This document shows, one piece after another, positions 10,679 through 20,987 of a stretch of DNA of 64,000 bases. The translations under genes were made by a program, and so were the position numbers. Source of the stretch: Diplonema papillatum (Eukaryota > Euglenozoa > Diplonemea > Diplonemida > Diplonemidae); NCBI GenBank assembly GCA_030068145.1, contig JAPJBO010000301.1, positions 1 through 64,000 of the forward strand, written 5' to 3'. Numbering within the stretch: position 1 is the first letter of the stretch; each line of letters opens with the position of its first letter. The notes beneath the pieces were generated by a model. The model made no database searches and was not told where the DNA came from. It worked only from the letters and a program-made list of their open reading frames with translations.

Positions 10679-12444
10679 TACGACTCCTTGCTGCTAGCAC
10701 GAGCCGACTGGAACAGCTACTCCAACCAGCTGACCCTGGCTGAAACGGGTTTGCGAGGCAGGCAAAGGAATCCAGATAGCTGTTCCAGGGTTTCAGGACA
10801 CGCCCGACCTCTCTCTGTCCTCTCTCGGTCTCGCGAGCTCTGATCTCCAAAGGTACCTACGGGCCATGTGTGGCCAAAAAGGAAAAGAAGCACTTCGCCG
10901 GCTGTTTATTACGACGGAGGCTACGGGGGAGAAGAAATAATACAACCCGGGACTTTTTCCGTCGTTGAAAGCGTGCAAATCCTGCCAGGAACAGTTGACC
11001 AGGCGTCTTGAGCGTTGGTGCTCACGAGTACGGGAGTCGGAATAACCTACCGCAACCTAAAACTGGCCCGACTCACCCCCCCCTCCCCTTCATGCAAAAA
11101 AGCGAAGCATACATGCACCTTCCTTTTCATTCTGTTTTGCCAAGGGCCGCTCAACTTGAGCGCTCTCGTCAGTCTCAACGAGTCAAAATGCTCTGCCAGA
11201 ATATGGCCAGCCTATTGGCCTTAACCCCGAGCACTGTCTCCGTTACGAAGAAAATAGGCCTCCTCCGGTAGTAGTCAAGAGACATAACTGCTTCGGCTTT
11301 CTCTCTCTACCGCATTGCTCTCCCCCTTCTAGCTTCTGCTTGTTCTCTACGCGTTTTCTGGCCCACCTTACCGCGGCTTCCTCTGGTTCTGAAGTCTTCG
11401 ACTTCAAGTTGCATGCGACAACCATTCCTCTCCCCCCTTCCTCTTCTTTTCGGAGGTCTTGTGCGAAAGGGGTTGCTTTGAGGCGTTCCATCGGAATGCT
11501 GGCGGTTGAAATCTTCTTTCAAAGTAGGTTGCTGATGGCTTGCGCCTACTAGGCATCGATCCTCCTCACGGTCGCAATTCCAAAAGACTTTCCATCCTCT
11601 TCAAGATCTGTAGCCGGAAAAACTCCTTTCATACGCCAGTGTAGTGCGCGTGCAGCCTAGGACATTTAGGAGCATCACATGCCTGTTCTTCTGCACGCTA
11701 TTCAAGTCGCGTGCAGTCCCTCAAGCAGTAGTGCGCGTCTCGGGTAAGCAGCAAGCCGCCGATGCCCAAAGACACCCCCTACAACGACACCCGGGTTTTC
11801 GACGCCTGCCCTAGTTACGTCGTCAATCAACCCGACAACCCACACCAACCAGGAGCGAGGCTGAAGATCGCGGAACCGACCGAGCACCGGAAACCATGCT
11901 CCATCTGAAATGCGAAGACGAGAGCTGTGGTATTGGTGCCCGCTGAACTTCCCCCACCTGGGGGGCGTAAGAGGAGCCTCTCGAACTCTGCGCTTGTGCG
12001 CTTACCAACAAGAACCAAGTCACAAGCAGAAACAACGCTGCGAAGCACCACCCAGAAACGAGAGAGATGTCCCTACTGCCACAGCGACGGACGAACCGTG
12101 GGGAAACCACTCTTCAAAAGTCTACGACACCATAAGCCCTGGTGCAAAAAGAAGCACTGTAAACAACGCACAGCAACGACGACTCCATCAGACGAATAAC
12201 CTCACTAACCACGGGTACCCAGTGTGCCCAGAGTGCCTTAACTGTGGCGAGCAACGAACAGTTTTACCCTGCAAATCTACCCAAAAAAAACCTTATCTTA
12301 GGACGGAAACAACCCGCACCACATGAAGCACCGCAAGTGCCGCGAAATCCAAGCACCACACTGCGAGAAAATACATATAAACGCGGACAACAGACCGGTA
12401 CGGGCTACAAGGCAACCCCTGCTCAACTTGTAGAACGTGGGGGG
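10679..12444. other. Unassigned, with repeat relics and a Cys/His-rich small ORF
   Basis: A diverged minus-strand family B piece lies at about 10888-10990. A small plus-strand frame, 11927-12199, encodes CPYC followed by a Lys/His/Cys cluster ending CKKKHC, resembling a zinc-binding knuckle. A second Cys cluster (CPECLNCG) lies in another frame at about 12225. They could be exons or pieces of one frameshifted relic; I do not call a gene. Nothing else is recognisable. Confidence 0.45.
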
Positions 12445-12648
12445 CCCAAGACTACACTCCACGAAGGAATGTACTTGTGTCGGTCACAAACAGTCCCGGA
12501 CATGGCTAGCCATAACCCATAACGAAAGCGTGCACTAAATATACAATCCGTAACCACATAGCCCTTTCTTGCTCTAAGAGAACCCATTCATGAACGGTCA
12601 CACGGAGACCCTAAAACCCCGGAATTTCAAGCGAACTTTAACTCTAAG
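12445..12648 (+). repeat. Dispersed repeat with shared 3' tail, copy 1
   Basis: About 200 bp nearly identical to 24955-25148. Its last 53 bp (12596-12648) are the common tail: GGTCAC-CGGAGAC, then TTTCAAGCGAACTTTAACTC ending in TAA. That tail recurs at least six more times in the window after unrelated bodies. Confidence 0.85.
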
Positions 12649-12879
12649 AAAAAGTAGAACGACGAAACGAAGCGAGACCTAGACTTCATTGCTTGCCCGA
12701 AGAAGATTCAAACCCGATACTATTCCAACAATTCCGCGCGCCTGCTTACGTGCAACATGAAGCCACCCGAACACTACATACTTATTCGGGAGGAAGTTGC
12801 TCTTTTGTCTATTCCGCCCAGCACGAGCACACGACAGTGGCGGAAAGCTTCCCGCAGACGATTTGACCTACAGATGGAG

Positions 12880-13700
12880 CGTACGATGCCTACGTGTCCG
12901 TGTACCACCCACCACCCGTATACTAGGATTTTCCCCACCAGCCCAACCACCGTACCAGGACTCGTCCACGGGGAATCGGGGCGGGAATGCGCATGTGTGC
13001 CTGCCAGCACTGCGATAGCTACTTTATAGAAGATGGAGAGTACGATGCCTACGTGTCCGTGTAGTCCACCCGTATACTAAGATCTTCCCCACCAGCCCAA
13101 CCACCACACCAGGACTCGTCCATGGGGAATCGGGGCGGGAATGCGCGGCATGCCTGCCTGCCAGCACTGCCATAAATAATTTCTAGAAGATGGAGAGTAC
13201 GATGCCCACGTGTCCGTGTACCACCCGTATACTAAGATCTTCCCCACCAGCCCAACCACCACACCAGGACTCGTCCATGGGGAATCGGGGCGGGAATGCG
13301 CGGCATGCCTGCCTGCCAGCACTGCCATAAATAATTTCTAGAAGATGGAGAGTACGATGCCCACGTGTCCGTGTACCACCCGTATACTAAGATCTTCCCC
13401 ACCAGCCCAACCACCACACCAGGACTCGTCCATGGGGAATCGGGGCGGGAATGCGCGGCATGCCTGCCTGCCAGCACTGCCATAAATAGTTTCTAGAAGA
13501 TGGAGAGTACGATGCCCACGTGTCCGTGTACCACCCGTATACTAAGATCTTCCCCCCCAGCCCAACCACCACACCAGGACTCGTCCACGGGGAATCGGGG
13601 CGGGAATGCGCAGCACATGCCTGCCTGCCAGCACTGCGATAAATACTTTATAGAAGAAGGAGAGTACGATGCCCACGTGTCCGTGTACCACCCGTATACG
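12880..13700 (+). repeat. 155-bp tandem units containing decaying C2H2 finger sequence
   Basis: Unit landmarks (CCCGTATAC) fall at 12918, 13072, 13227, 13382, 13537 and 13694, about 155 bp apart. Each unit contains the coding sequence of one Cys2-His2 finger (CQHC...EYDAHVSVYH). In the middle copies an in-frame TAA interrupts the finger after CHK, and the first copy has Tyr for the first His. Only the last copy, at 13617, is intact and it opens the downstream gene. A GTATAC...CCAG stretch of 41 nt in each unit could be an intron, leaving a 114-nt exon (38 codons); that is inference. Confidence 0.85.
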
Positions 13701-15917
13701 ACGGAAGCTCGCTGGGCGAGCCAGCGAGTGGTAGAACGGGCGAAGGCCCGCCAGGCCGAGCAGGGTCCCCGCAGGGAAAAGGGCTTCGCCCTGCCGGAGC
13801 AAAGGGCCCTGCCCATGCTGCTCACGGGGTCTCCCGGGGAGGGCGAGGCAGATGGCTGGGACGCGCCGGCGGCGCCCGCGCAGGGGACCCCGCCGAGGAG
13901 GGTCAGGTTCGACGCGCTCGTCAGCGGCTTGTCGTCGGCGACCAACCGGCACTACGCGGCGGCGCCGCCGGGCGTGGAAGGCGTCACGGCAGCCGCCATG
14001 CGGGAGCTCCTCGCCCGCAACTACGCCGCCGACGCACAGGTCCGCAGCCCGACGCTTCCGCCGGAAGTCGCGGCGCGCCACATGCATCGCATCGTCGCGA
14101 GCAACAGCAACGTCGAAGCGTACCAGGCCGCGCACTCAGGTAGGCCATTCCCCCCATCCGTCTCTGCCTTTTTTGAGTTCATTTCAGCTATTGAACGGTG
14201 GTAATAGTGCCCAACACAGTAATCTGTTCATCGGGATGAAAGCGCTTACGCGTTGCACCATGCGCATACGGGCCGACCAGCGACGTTACTGTGAACAGAC
14301 CAGCGTGCCCAAAGCAGGCGTTCGCCGTGAATGATAAAGCATGGCATAACAAGGAATCGATGAGGAAGCTAGCTTACGCAGGGTTAGGTTGGTTGCACCG
14401 ACCAGAGGGTAAAGTGGTAGCACTGGGGTCTGGCACTTAAAAGTGATGGAACTATCACTGAAAAGAGGGGCTTCAGGTTTGCACACGTAATATTTGGCAG
14501 AACTGGGCTCTCGCACTTAGGCATGCACCAATCTGACCTTCCGAGAAAGTCTTTTTCGCTAAAAATGAAGGCGCTAAAAAATGTAGAAGCCGGCCCAAAC
14601 AACCTTCCGCCGGCAAAGAGATCCTGCGCAGAAAAGAGAAAAGCCAACTGTCTTCCCAAGAACGTCGTTCGTCTGTACTTCGAATTCCTGTGAGGGTTTC
14701 TTCAGATGCATCGGTCAAAACCATCATCAATTTGAGCACGCACACCGCTCTCTGCACTTGTTCACTAAATCGCAAAAAAAAAATGGCATACTTCATTGTT
14801 TCCGGTGGGAGCCAAAACAACCGGCATTGAACCTCGTCACCCCGCCATCTTTTATTTTGGTGTCATGTCCTTCCGGTTGTTTTTATTACCTTTTTTGTCG
14901 TTTCAATTTGAATGGTTTCAACTTCTTCTTGCTCGAGTCGGGCCTCCCATAGATGAGAGGCCCCCTTTCCTGGACAAGACGGCCGCCTTCTTTCAGAGGT
15001 TCGGGATTCACGAGGGGGCCCGCTAGGGCCACCGAGTGCGGGTTTGCGGGTTTACGAGTTGGTGGTCGAAAGGTTCTCCTGCCACCCCCAGGCCTGGCTA
15101 TTGTGTGTGGAGTCTGCCGCTGCTGCCCTAGTCTGACACTCGCTGTCGTTGGGGGAAAAAGTAACGCCTAGCGATTCTGTTTTTTTGGTTTCGGTTTCAC
15201 TAGTGACAAACTTGGCTAGCCACAGCTAAAAGTGTCTGCATCATTGGTCAACCGGTGACTCAAGAACACTCGACCTTTAAACCCATTCAAAAACGCTAAA
15301 AAACGCACCCACACACTTTCTACCCTCACACAACCACAGAAGTGCAAGACGTGATCGCAAGCCAGCGAATCCGCGCGACGGAGTGGATGAACCACCTGCA
15401 GAAGGCAGAGTTGGAGAAGCAGCGCGAGGAGGCGATGCTGCAGCGGGAAGACCACGCCCGCCTCGCCGCCGCCGAAGCGCGGGCCGCGAAGGTGAAGCTG
15501 GAGCGCGAGCAGTTCTTCCAAAGCGAGAAGATGGCCGCCGCCGCGCCCCGGGCCTCCGGCGCCCGTGAAACCGAGGCCGCCATCCACCAGCGGATCACGC
15601 GCGAGATCGAGCCGACCATCCGCGCCCTGTTCGAGGCCGGGAGGACCAAGCCGCCGCCGCCGTCGCCCCCGCCGCGCAAGCCCCCCACGCGGGCCCGCAA
15701 CACGACGCCCGACGCCGCCCGAGCCGCGGTGAAGCAGCGTCTGGGCGAAATCATGGAACAACTCCCCGACGCCGCCCGCGCCGCGGCCCTGCGGCCCCAG
15801 CAGCGGGTGGAGCAGCGCCTGGGCGAAATCATGGAACACCTTCCCGAGCAGCCGGCCGCCTTCCTGCAGCAGCACTACATGCGGAGCTTGGGGCACAGGA
15901 GAGTCGGGATGATTTGA
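13617..15917 (+). CDS. C2H2 zinc-finger and coiled-coil protein, two exons
   Basis: I read exons 13617-14139 and 15340-15917, joined by a 1200-bp intron (CAG|GTAGGC ... CCACAG|AA). The intron phase matches on both sides (codon G|AA), giving a 366-aa product. Residues 4-24 form a finger: Cys-x2-Cys-x12-His-x4-His. The middle is GC-rich and Ala/Pro-rich. Exon 2 encodes a long charged helix (EKQREEAMLQREDHARLAA) likely to form a coiled coil, then Arg/Pro-rich linkers. Two near-copies of a QRLGEIMEQLP/QRLGEIMEHLP helix follow. I recognise no family, so DNA or RNA binding is only suggested by the finger. The true 5' end may lie in the tandem units upstream. The intron carries a dispersed repeat at 14655-15035. 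Confidence 0.6.
14655..15057 (+). repeat. Dispersed repeat ending in telomere-like motif, copy 2
   Basis: Lies in the intron of the C2H2 gene. It shares ordered blocks with 8030-8435 and ends GTGCGGGTTTGCGGGTTTA, the satellite-type G-rich motif, followed by unrelated DNA. Confidence 0.75.
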
Positions 15918-15924
15918 CCCAAGA

Positions 15925-16010
15925 GCTATGTTGCGAAGTTCTTTTGTGCGCAATGCATTGTTGGGAGTAGCTGGCAGCGTACTACGTGCAACTTACCCAA
16001 GCGCGGCACA
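15925..16010 (+). repeat. Dispersed repeat piece (GCATTGTTGGGA...GGCAGCGTAC)
   Basis: Related to 18120-18260, 31620-31700 and 59440-59560, which share AATGCATTGTTGG and AGTAGCTGGCAGCGTA blocks. At 59430 and 31620 it follows a family B-like GTATTTT motif, so it may be the 3' part of that family. Confidence 0.6.
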
Positions 16011-16116
16011 AACAAGAGAGAGTGCCATACTAAGTTTTCCTGCCTCTATGCAAACCCCGTTTTCACGAACCGGTAAGAGTGCCACCGCTACTCTTTTCAC
16101 AACGTACATATGGTAC

Positions 16117-17711
16117 GATGCCAAAAGGGGGGGGGGGGGTTTGGGCGGAAAAATCCCCGCATAGTTCACCAGGGTCTGACGGGTACTGAGGCCCCATACC
16201 CTTCCTAAAACATCATTCTGCGTTCAAATACGCCCTCAGAAGCCTCCGGAGAGCCTTCTATGATGTCCCAAATGCGATTTTGTGGGTTTTTAGGGGGTCC
16301 CCCCGCCTGCTGGCCGTAAACCACCATAGAAGACACATACGCAACCTGATGCTGGGTCGCTTCTCTGTGCAAGATCCCAGCCCAAACACACGTTTTCGGC
16401 GTTCTCTAGCACTCTCCAGGTGCATTCGACCCTCGGGCTTCGTGGTTTCTTTCACTCACAGGTGTTCCGGGACGTGCAAAGATAAGGAGAATGGCCCCCT
16501 GCATTGGGGACAGACCGAACTACGCCCTGCCTGTCTATACAGGCTTTGGGGTCAACCTGCACTGGCTTTGGCGCCACATCCACCGTTTCGGGCTTCGTTT
16601 GTGCTGCTTTGGAGTCCATTAAGAACTCTGGTCTGATTTGCGGGACGCTTTCCTCGGTTTTGGCGCCCACTTTCACTGTTCTAAGGCCTGTTCAGGCTTC
16701 TACCTGCATCATGTTATGCTATTCTGGTGATTCTGCAAGGCTTGGTGAACGAAGTAGGACAAGCGTTAAGTAACAGGCGATCATCAGCCGTTCTCAAGCG
16801 GTTGACTACGACGCGTTCACTTCATGATTTTGAAGCAGGCTTCACCGCTTTCAGGGCAGGCTTTCAGAGCTTTCCTGGCAATGTCTTCCCTTCTGGCATC
16901 TTTCTCACCCATGGCTGCAAAGTGCTTCTCGCTGGATGTCTTTGCACAGGCGGCACATGACCCGAGGGATGTGTGGCAAGCTCCTGTGCAGTGAGCTTGG
17001 TCAGACAAACTGTGTGGCGCACACACCTGCCATGGTCGGCAGTATCACCTGGGCCACAGTTTGAGTCCTGTTCCGAGACCCGCTCACGGTGAAGTGGCGC
17101 CTACTGGGTCGCTTCCTCTCCAGCTTCGGCGCAAAGTCTTCACCACTGGATGCACTTTGAACGGTGAAGTGGGCACCAAAACCGAGCAAAGCGTCCCGCA
17201 AATCAGACTAGAGTTCTTAGTGGATCCCAAAGCAGCACAAACGAGACCAAAACGGTGCACATGGCGCCAAGGCGGCGCAATTCGACCCCAAAGCCTGTAT
17301 AGACAGGCAGGGCGTGGTACGGTCTGTAGGGTCCATTCGCCTTGTTTTTGCACACCCCGGAACACCTGTAAGCGAGATAATTTATGAAGTCCGAGGGTCG
17401 AATGCACCTGGAGAATGATAGAGAACGCCGAAAACGTGTGTTTAGGCCGAGATTTTGCTCCGAGGAGCGACCCAGCATCAGGTTGCATATGTGTCTTCTA
17501 TGGCGGTTTACGGCCAGCAGACGGGGGGACCCCCTAAAAACCCACAAAAATTGCATTTGGGACATCATAGAAGGCTCTCCGGAGGCTTCTGAGGGCGTAT
17601 TTGAACGCAGAATGATGTTTTAGGAAGGGTATGGGGCCTCAGTACCCGTCAGACCCTGGTGAACTATGCGGGGATTTTTCCGCCCAAACCCCCCCCCCCC
17701 CTTTTGGCATC
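16117..17711. mobile_element. 1.6-kb foldback element with arms of about 560 bp
   Basis: The left arm, about 16117-16680, is the reverse complement of the right arm, about 17158-17711. Shared landmarks run from the outermost CGATGCCAAAAGGGG with a long homopolymer, through a CCCGTCAGACCCTGG block and a GGGGGTCCCCC block, to the inner AAATCAGACTAGAG/CTCTGGTCTGATTT region. Arms are about 85-90% alike by eye. The roughly 480-bp centre has no recognisable gene. The element lies between the C2H2 gene and a truncated copy of that gene's last exon. Target duplication at the ends is not clear. Confidence 0.85.
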
Positions 17712-17724
17712 GACTCATATAAAA

Positions 17725-17835
17725 GGTGTCACGGGATAAGCCGGCAGCCGCTGCTGAACGGGTGCATGCTAATCCACGTGGTTCATGTACTTAAAAGAAC
17801 TCAATGCTGAACGGCTTATCACGTGGGCGGCCCTG
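17725..17835 (+). repeat. Dispersed 105-bp repeat, copy 1
   Basis: Matches 61055-61165 and, in part, 31000-31070. The core is GCATGCTAATCCACGTGGTT followed by CATGTACTTAAAAGAACTC. Confidence 0.8.
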
Positions 17836-17934
17836 AGATTACCCCTCAGGTGACACCACTTTATCTTTAGCCATACTTCAACCTTCTTGAAAGTGTGTGT
17901 TGATACTGCAGGGAATGGATGGCTGGACCTCTTG

Positions 17935-18115
17935 AGTTTGTGCTGCGCCACCCCACTGCGCAAACCCCCCGCACGAGCCCGCAACGCGACGCCGCGCCGC
18001 GGCCCTGCTGCCCCAGCAGCGGGTGGAGCAGCGCCTGGGCGAAATCATGGAACACCTTCCCGAGCAGTTCCTGCAGCAGCACTGCATGCGGAGCTTGGGG
18101 CACAGGATGATTAGC
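17935..18115 (+). pseudogene. Truncated copy of the C2H2 gene's last exon
   Basis: Near-identical to parts of 15690-15910: the CGGGTGGAGCAGCGCCTGGG block, the helix GEIMEHLPEQ and the ending LQQHCMRSLGHR. It has internal deletions relative to the parent and no upstream exon. It lies just beyond the foldback element, so duplication or rearrangement around that element is likely. Confidence 0.75.
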
Positions 18116-18211
18116 TCCACAGAGCCATGTCGCGGGTTCTTTCGTGTTACCAATTCATTGTTGGGACTACAAATTAGTAGCTGGCAGCGTATCACATGCA
18201 ACTTACCGAAG

Positions 18212-18400
18212 CTGGTGGCACACACACAAGAGAGCGTGCCGTACCAAACTTTCCCAGACAGAGTCCCCGGCTTCTGGTGGCACACACAAGAGAGCGTGCC
18301 GTACCAAACTTTCTCAGACAGAGTCCCCGGCTTCTGGTGGCACACACAAGAGAGCGTGCCGTACCAAGTTCTCCCGGCCGGAGCCCCTGGCTTCTCTCCT
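18212..18400 (+). repeat. 60-bp tandem repeat, three copies
   Basis: GGTGGCACACACAAGAGAGC units repeat at exactly 60-bp spacing; the last copy is diverged. It extends a dispersed repeat piece at 18120-18211. Confidence 0.9.
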
Positions 18401-18869
18401 GCCTCACGCACGGGTTCGTCTTTACTCTCCAAACGAAATCGCGTGCCGCTCTGGCCCACTCGTTTTTCCCCCCGGGGGAGCGTCCTTGTCGATCGCCTCC
18501 ACCCTCCTCCCTGACTGCCGCTTGTCCTGTATTTGTCGTAACATGTCTTTCCCGTGAGCCCATCCTTTTTCCGAAGGTACGAATTGCATTGCACGACCAC
18601 CTTTAAGTTCTGAGCGAACGTGCTGTGTTCGGGTAACGAAAGATCCTACAGTCGTCGGCCTGGCGACGATCATGCACAGTCTGCATCGGTGTACTAGGCC
18701 TACGTGCCATGCCCTATCGCGCCAAGCGTGCGGGGGACCTTCCGGCGAGGGTGCCGGAAGGTTGTTGTATTTGTTCAACGTTCTTTTTTCATTCAACACC
18801 AAGCGCTGTACAGAAAATCCCTCTTGTTCGAAGGCCATCGTTTCATTTCATTGTTTTCACTGCCCACCG
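18401..18869. other. Unassigned sequence upstream of the RT remnant
   Basis: No supported gene. It may include eroded LINE sequence 5' of the recognisable RT segment. Confidence 0.4.
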
Positions 18870-19245
18870 GCGGGGTTCCAAGCGGAGTTAACGTGCGGAA
18901 CCTCTGGGGAACTGAGGAGCAAGTCTGTAGCATCGTCTCCGCGCTCGATAACGCCCGTCGTAATCAGCGTTTCTCCTGCCTTCTCTCATTCGATCTTGCG
19001 AATGCTTTCGATACGGTCGACCACGATCGATTGCTAAGGGTCATGGAGCAGCGCGGGCTCCCCTCATGTTTTCTGTTCTGGAGCGATGGCCTGCAGTAGT
19101 CACGAGGTGGCTACCTCTTCGATCGCACCTGAAGCACGACACTTCGAATAGTCGTATCGCGCGGTCGTTCCCTTCCTCGCCGGGACCTTCCAAGGAAGTC
19201 ACGCCAGACATCTTGCTGTTATGGCCGACCAATTTCATCTTTGAA
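18870..19245 (+). pseudogene. LINE-type reverse transcriptase fragment
   Basis: The frame ending at 19099 contains FDLANAFDTVDHDRLL followed by MEQRGLP. This is RT palm motif A of non-LTR retrotransposons, with its first catalytic Asp. The preceding helix (TEEQVCSIVSALDNARRN) also fits the family. A stop after SDGLQ and a frame change follow; recognisable similarity continues in another frame to about 19245. The YxDD motif, endonuclease and RNase H parts are absent, so this is a dead fragment. Pieces of the adjoining sequence (the GGTGGCTACCTCT block) recur inside the tandem units at 19490-20900. Confidence 0.8.
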
Positions 19246-20987
19246 GGGGGACGAGTGATGCAGAAGGCGGACGGCAGCGGCCTGAAGCCCCCGCTGGCCG
19301 GCGCCGCGAAGAAGCCGGATGCGGCGCCGAACGAACCGCCCCGCATCGCGGTGACAGTGGCGTCCTCCGTCGGGAACGGGCCCTTCGTGCTGCAGGGGCT
19401 GCTGGGCGGCCACACCTTCGCGCGGCTGGCGCGGCTCCTGTCAAGCAAGATTCAAGCGGTGCCTGCGTTAGTCACTGGGCACTACCTCCATTGAGCGTAC
19501 CGTCGTGCTTCAAGCGTCGTCTGTCGGTGGTCGTTTTGCGTCCTTTTCCTTCCTCCCCGGAACCTTCCAAGTAAGACACGCGTCACGCAACACTCATGTT
19601 TGTAATCCATTCCCAGCAATCGGGCACGTGCACACCGGGGTGTTTCACAGGGATGAAGGGGGGCGAGTGATGCAGAAGGCTGACGGCGGCGGCCTGAAGC
19701 CCCCGCTCCGGCGCCGCGAAGAAGCCGGATGGGGCGCCGAACGAACCGCCCCGCATCGCGGTGACAATGGCGTCCTCCGTCGGGAGCGGGCCTTTCGTGC
19801 TGCAGGGGCTGCAGGGCGGCCACACCTTCGATCGGCTGGCGCGGCTCCTATCAAGCAAGATTCAAGATGGTCTGCATTAGTCGCTGGGTGGCTACCTCTA
19901 TTGATCGTACCGTGTCGTGCTTCAGGCGCTTGCACTTATTCGAATCATCGTCTTCAGTTCCACCCGGAACCTTCAAACCTTCCAAGTAGACACTTCAAAG
20001 CCGCTTCCATCTCTGCCATTGCGTCACGCAACACTCACGTCAGCGAAGCCATCCAATCTTTTAGGACCGGGGGTTCCACAGGGATGAAGGGGGGCGAGCG
20101 ATGCAAAAGGTGGGCGGCAGCGGCCTGAAGCCCCCGCTGGCCGGAGCCGGGTGCGGCGCCGAGCGAACCGCCCCGCATCGCGGTGACAGTGGCGTCCTCC
20201 GTCGGGAACGGGCCCTTCGTGCTGCAGGGGCTGCAGGGCGGCCACACCTTCGATCGGCTGGCGCGGCTCCTATCAAGCAAGATTCAAGATGGTCTGCATT
20301 AGTCGCTGGGTGGCTACCTCTATTGCTCGTACCGTGTCGTGCTTCAGGCGCTTTCACTCATTCGAATCATCGTCTTCGGTGGTCGGTTGTCGTCGTTTTC
20401 CTTCCTCCCGGAACCTTCGAACCTTCCAAGTAGACACTTCAGAGCCGATTTCATCTCGCAACAGTCACATCAGCGAAGCAATCCAATCTACCCTGTAGTC
20501 ATTTTCCCAACGTTTAGGACCGGGGGTTCCACAGGGATGAAGGGGGGCGAGTGATGCAAAAGGTGGACGGCAGCGGCCTGAAGCCCCCGCTGGCCGGCGC
20601 CGCGAAGAAGCCGGATGCGGCGCCGAGCGAACCGCCCCGCATCGCGGTGACAGTGGCGTCCTCCGTCGGGAACGGGCCCTTCGTGCTGCAGGGGCTGCAG
20701 GGCGGCCACACCTTCGATCGGCTGGCGCGGCTCCTATCAAGCAAGATTCAAGATGGTCTGCATTAGTCACTGGGTGGCCACCTCTATTGATCGTACCGTG
20801 TCGTGCTTCAGGCGCTTGCACTCATTCGAATCATCGTCTTCGGTGGTCGGTTGTCGTCGTTTTCCTTCCTCCCGGAACCTTCAAACCTTCCAAGTAGTCA
20901 CATCAGCGAAGCAATCCAATCTACCCTGTAGTCATTTTCCCAACGTTTAGGACCGGGGGTTTCCACAGGGATGAAGGGGGACGAGTG
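19246..20987 (+). repeat. Four truncated tandem copies of a ubiquitin-like exon
   Basis: ATG-containing copies begin at 19258, 19670, 20101 and 20554; the complete exon begins at 20988. Spacing is 412, 431, 453 and 434 bp. Each copy encodes the same start (MQK-DG-GLKPPL...), the first strands of the domain and RLARLLSSKIQ, then ends within about ten codons. All four break at the same point, after the codons for RLARLL. The copies at 19670 and 20101 also have frame-disrupting indels. The linkers contain sequence resembling the nearby RT fragment. They may be dead copies or alternative leader exons. Confidence 0.85.
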
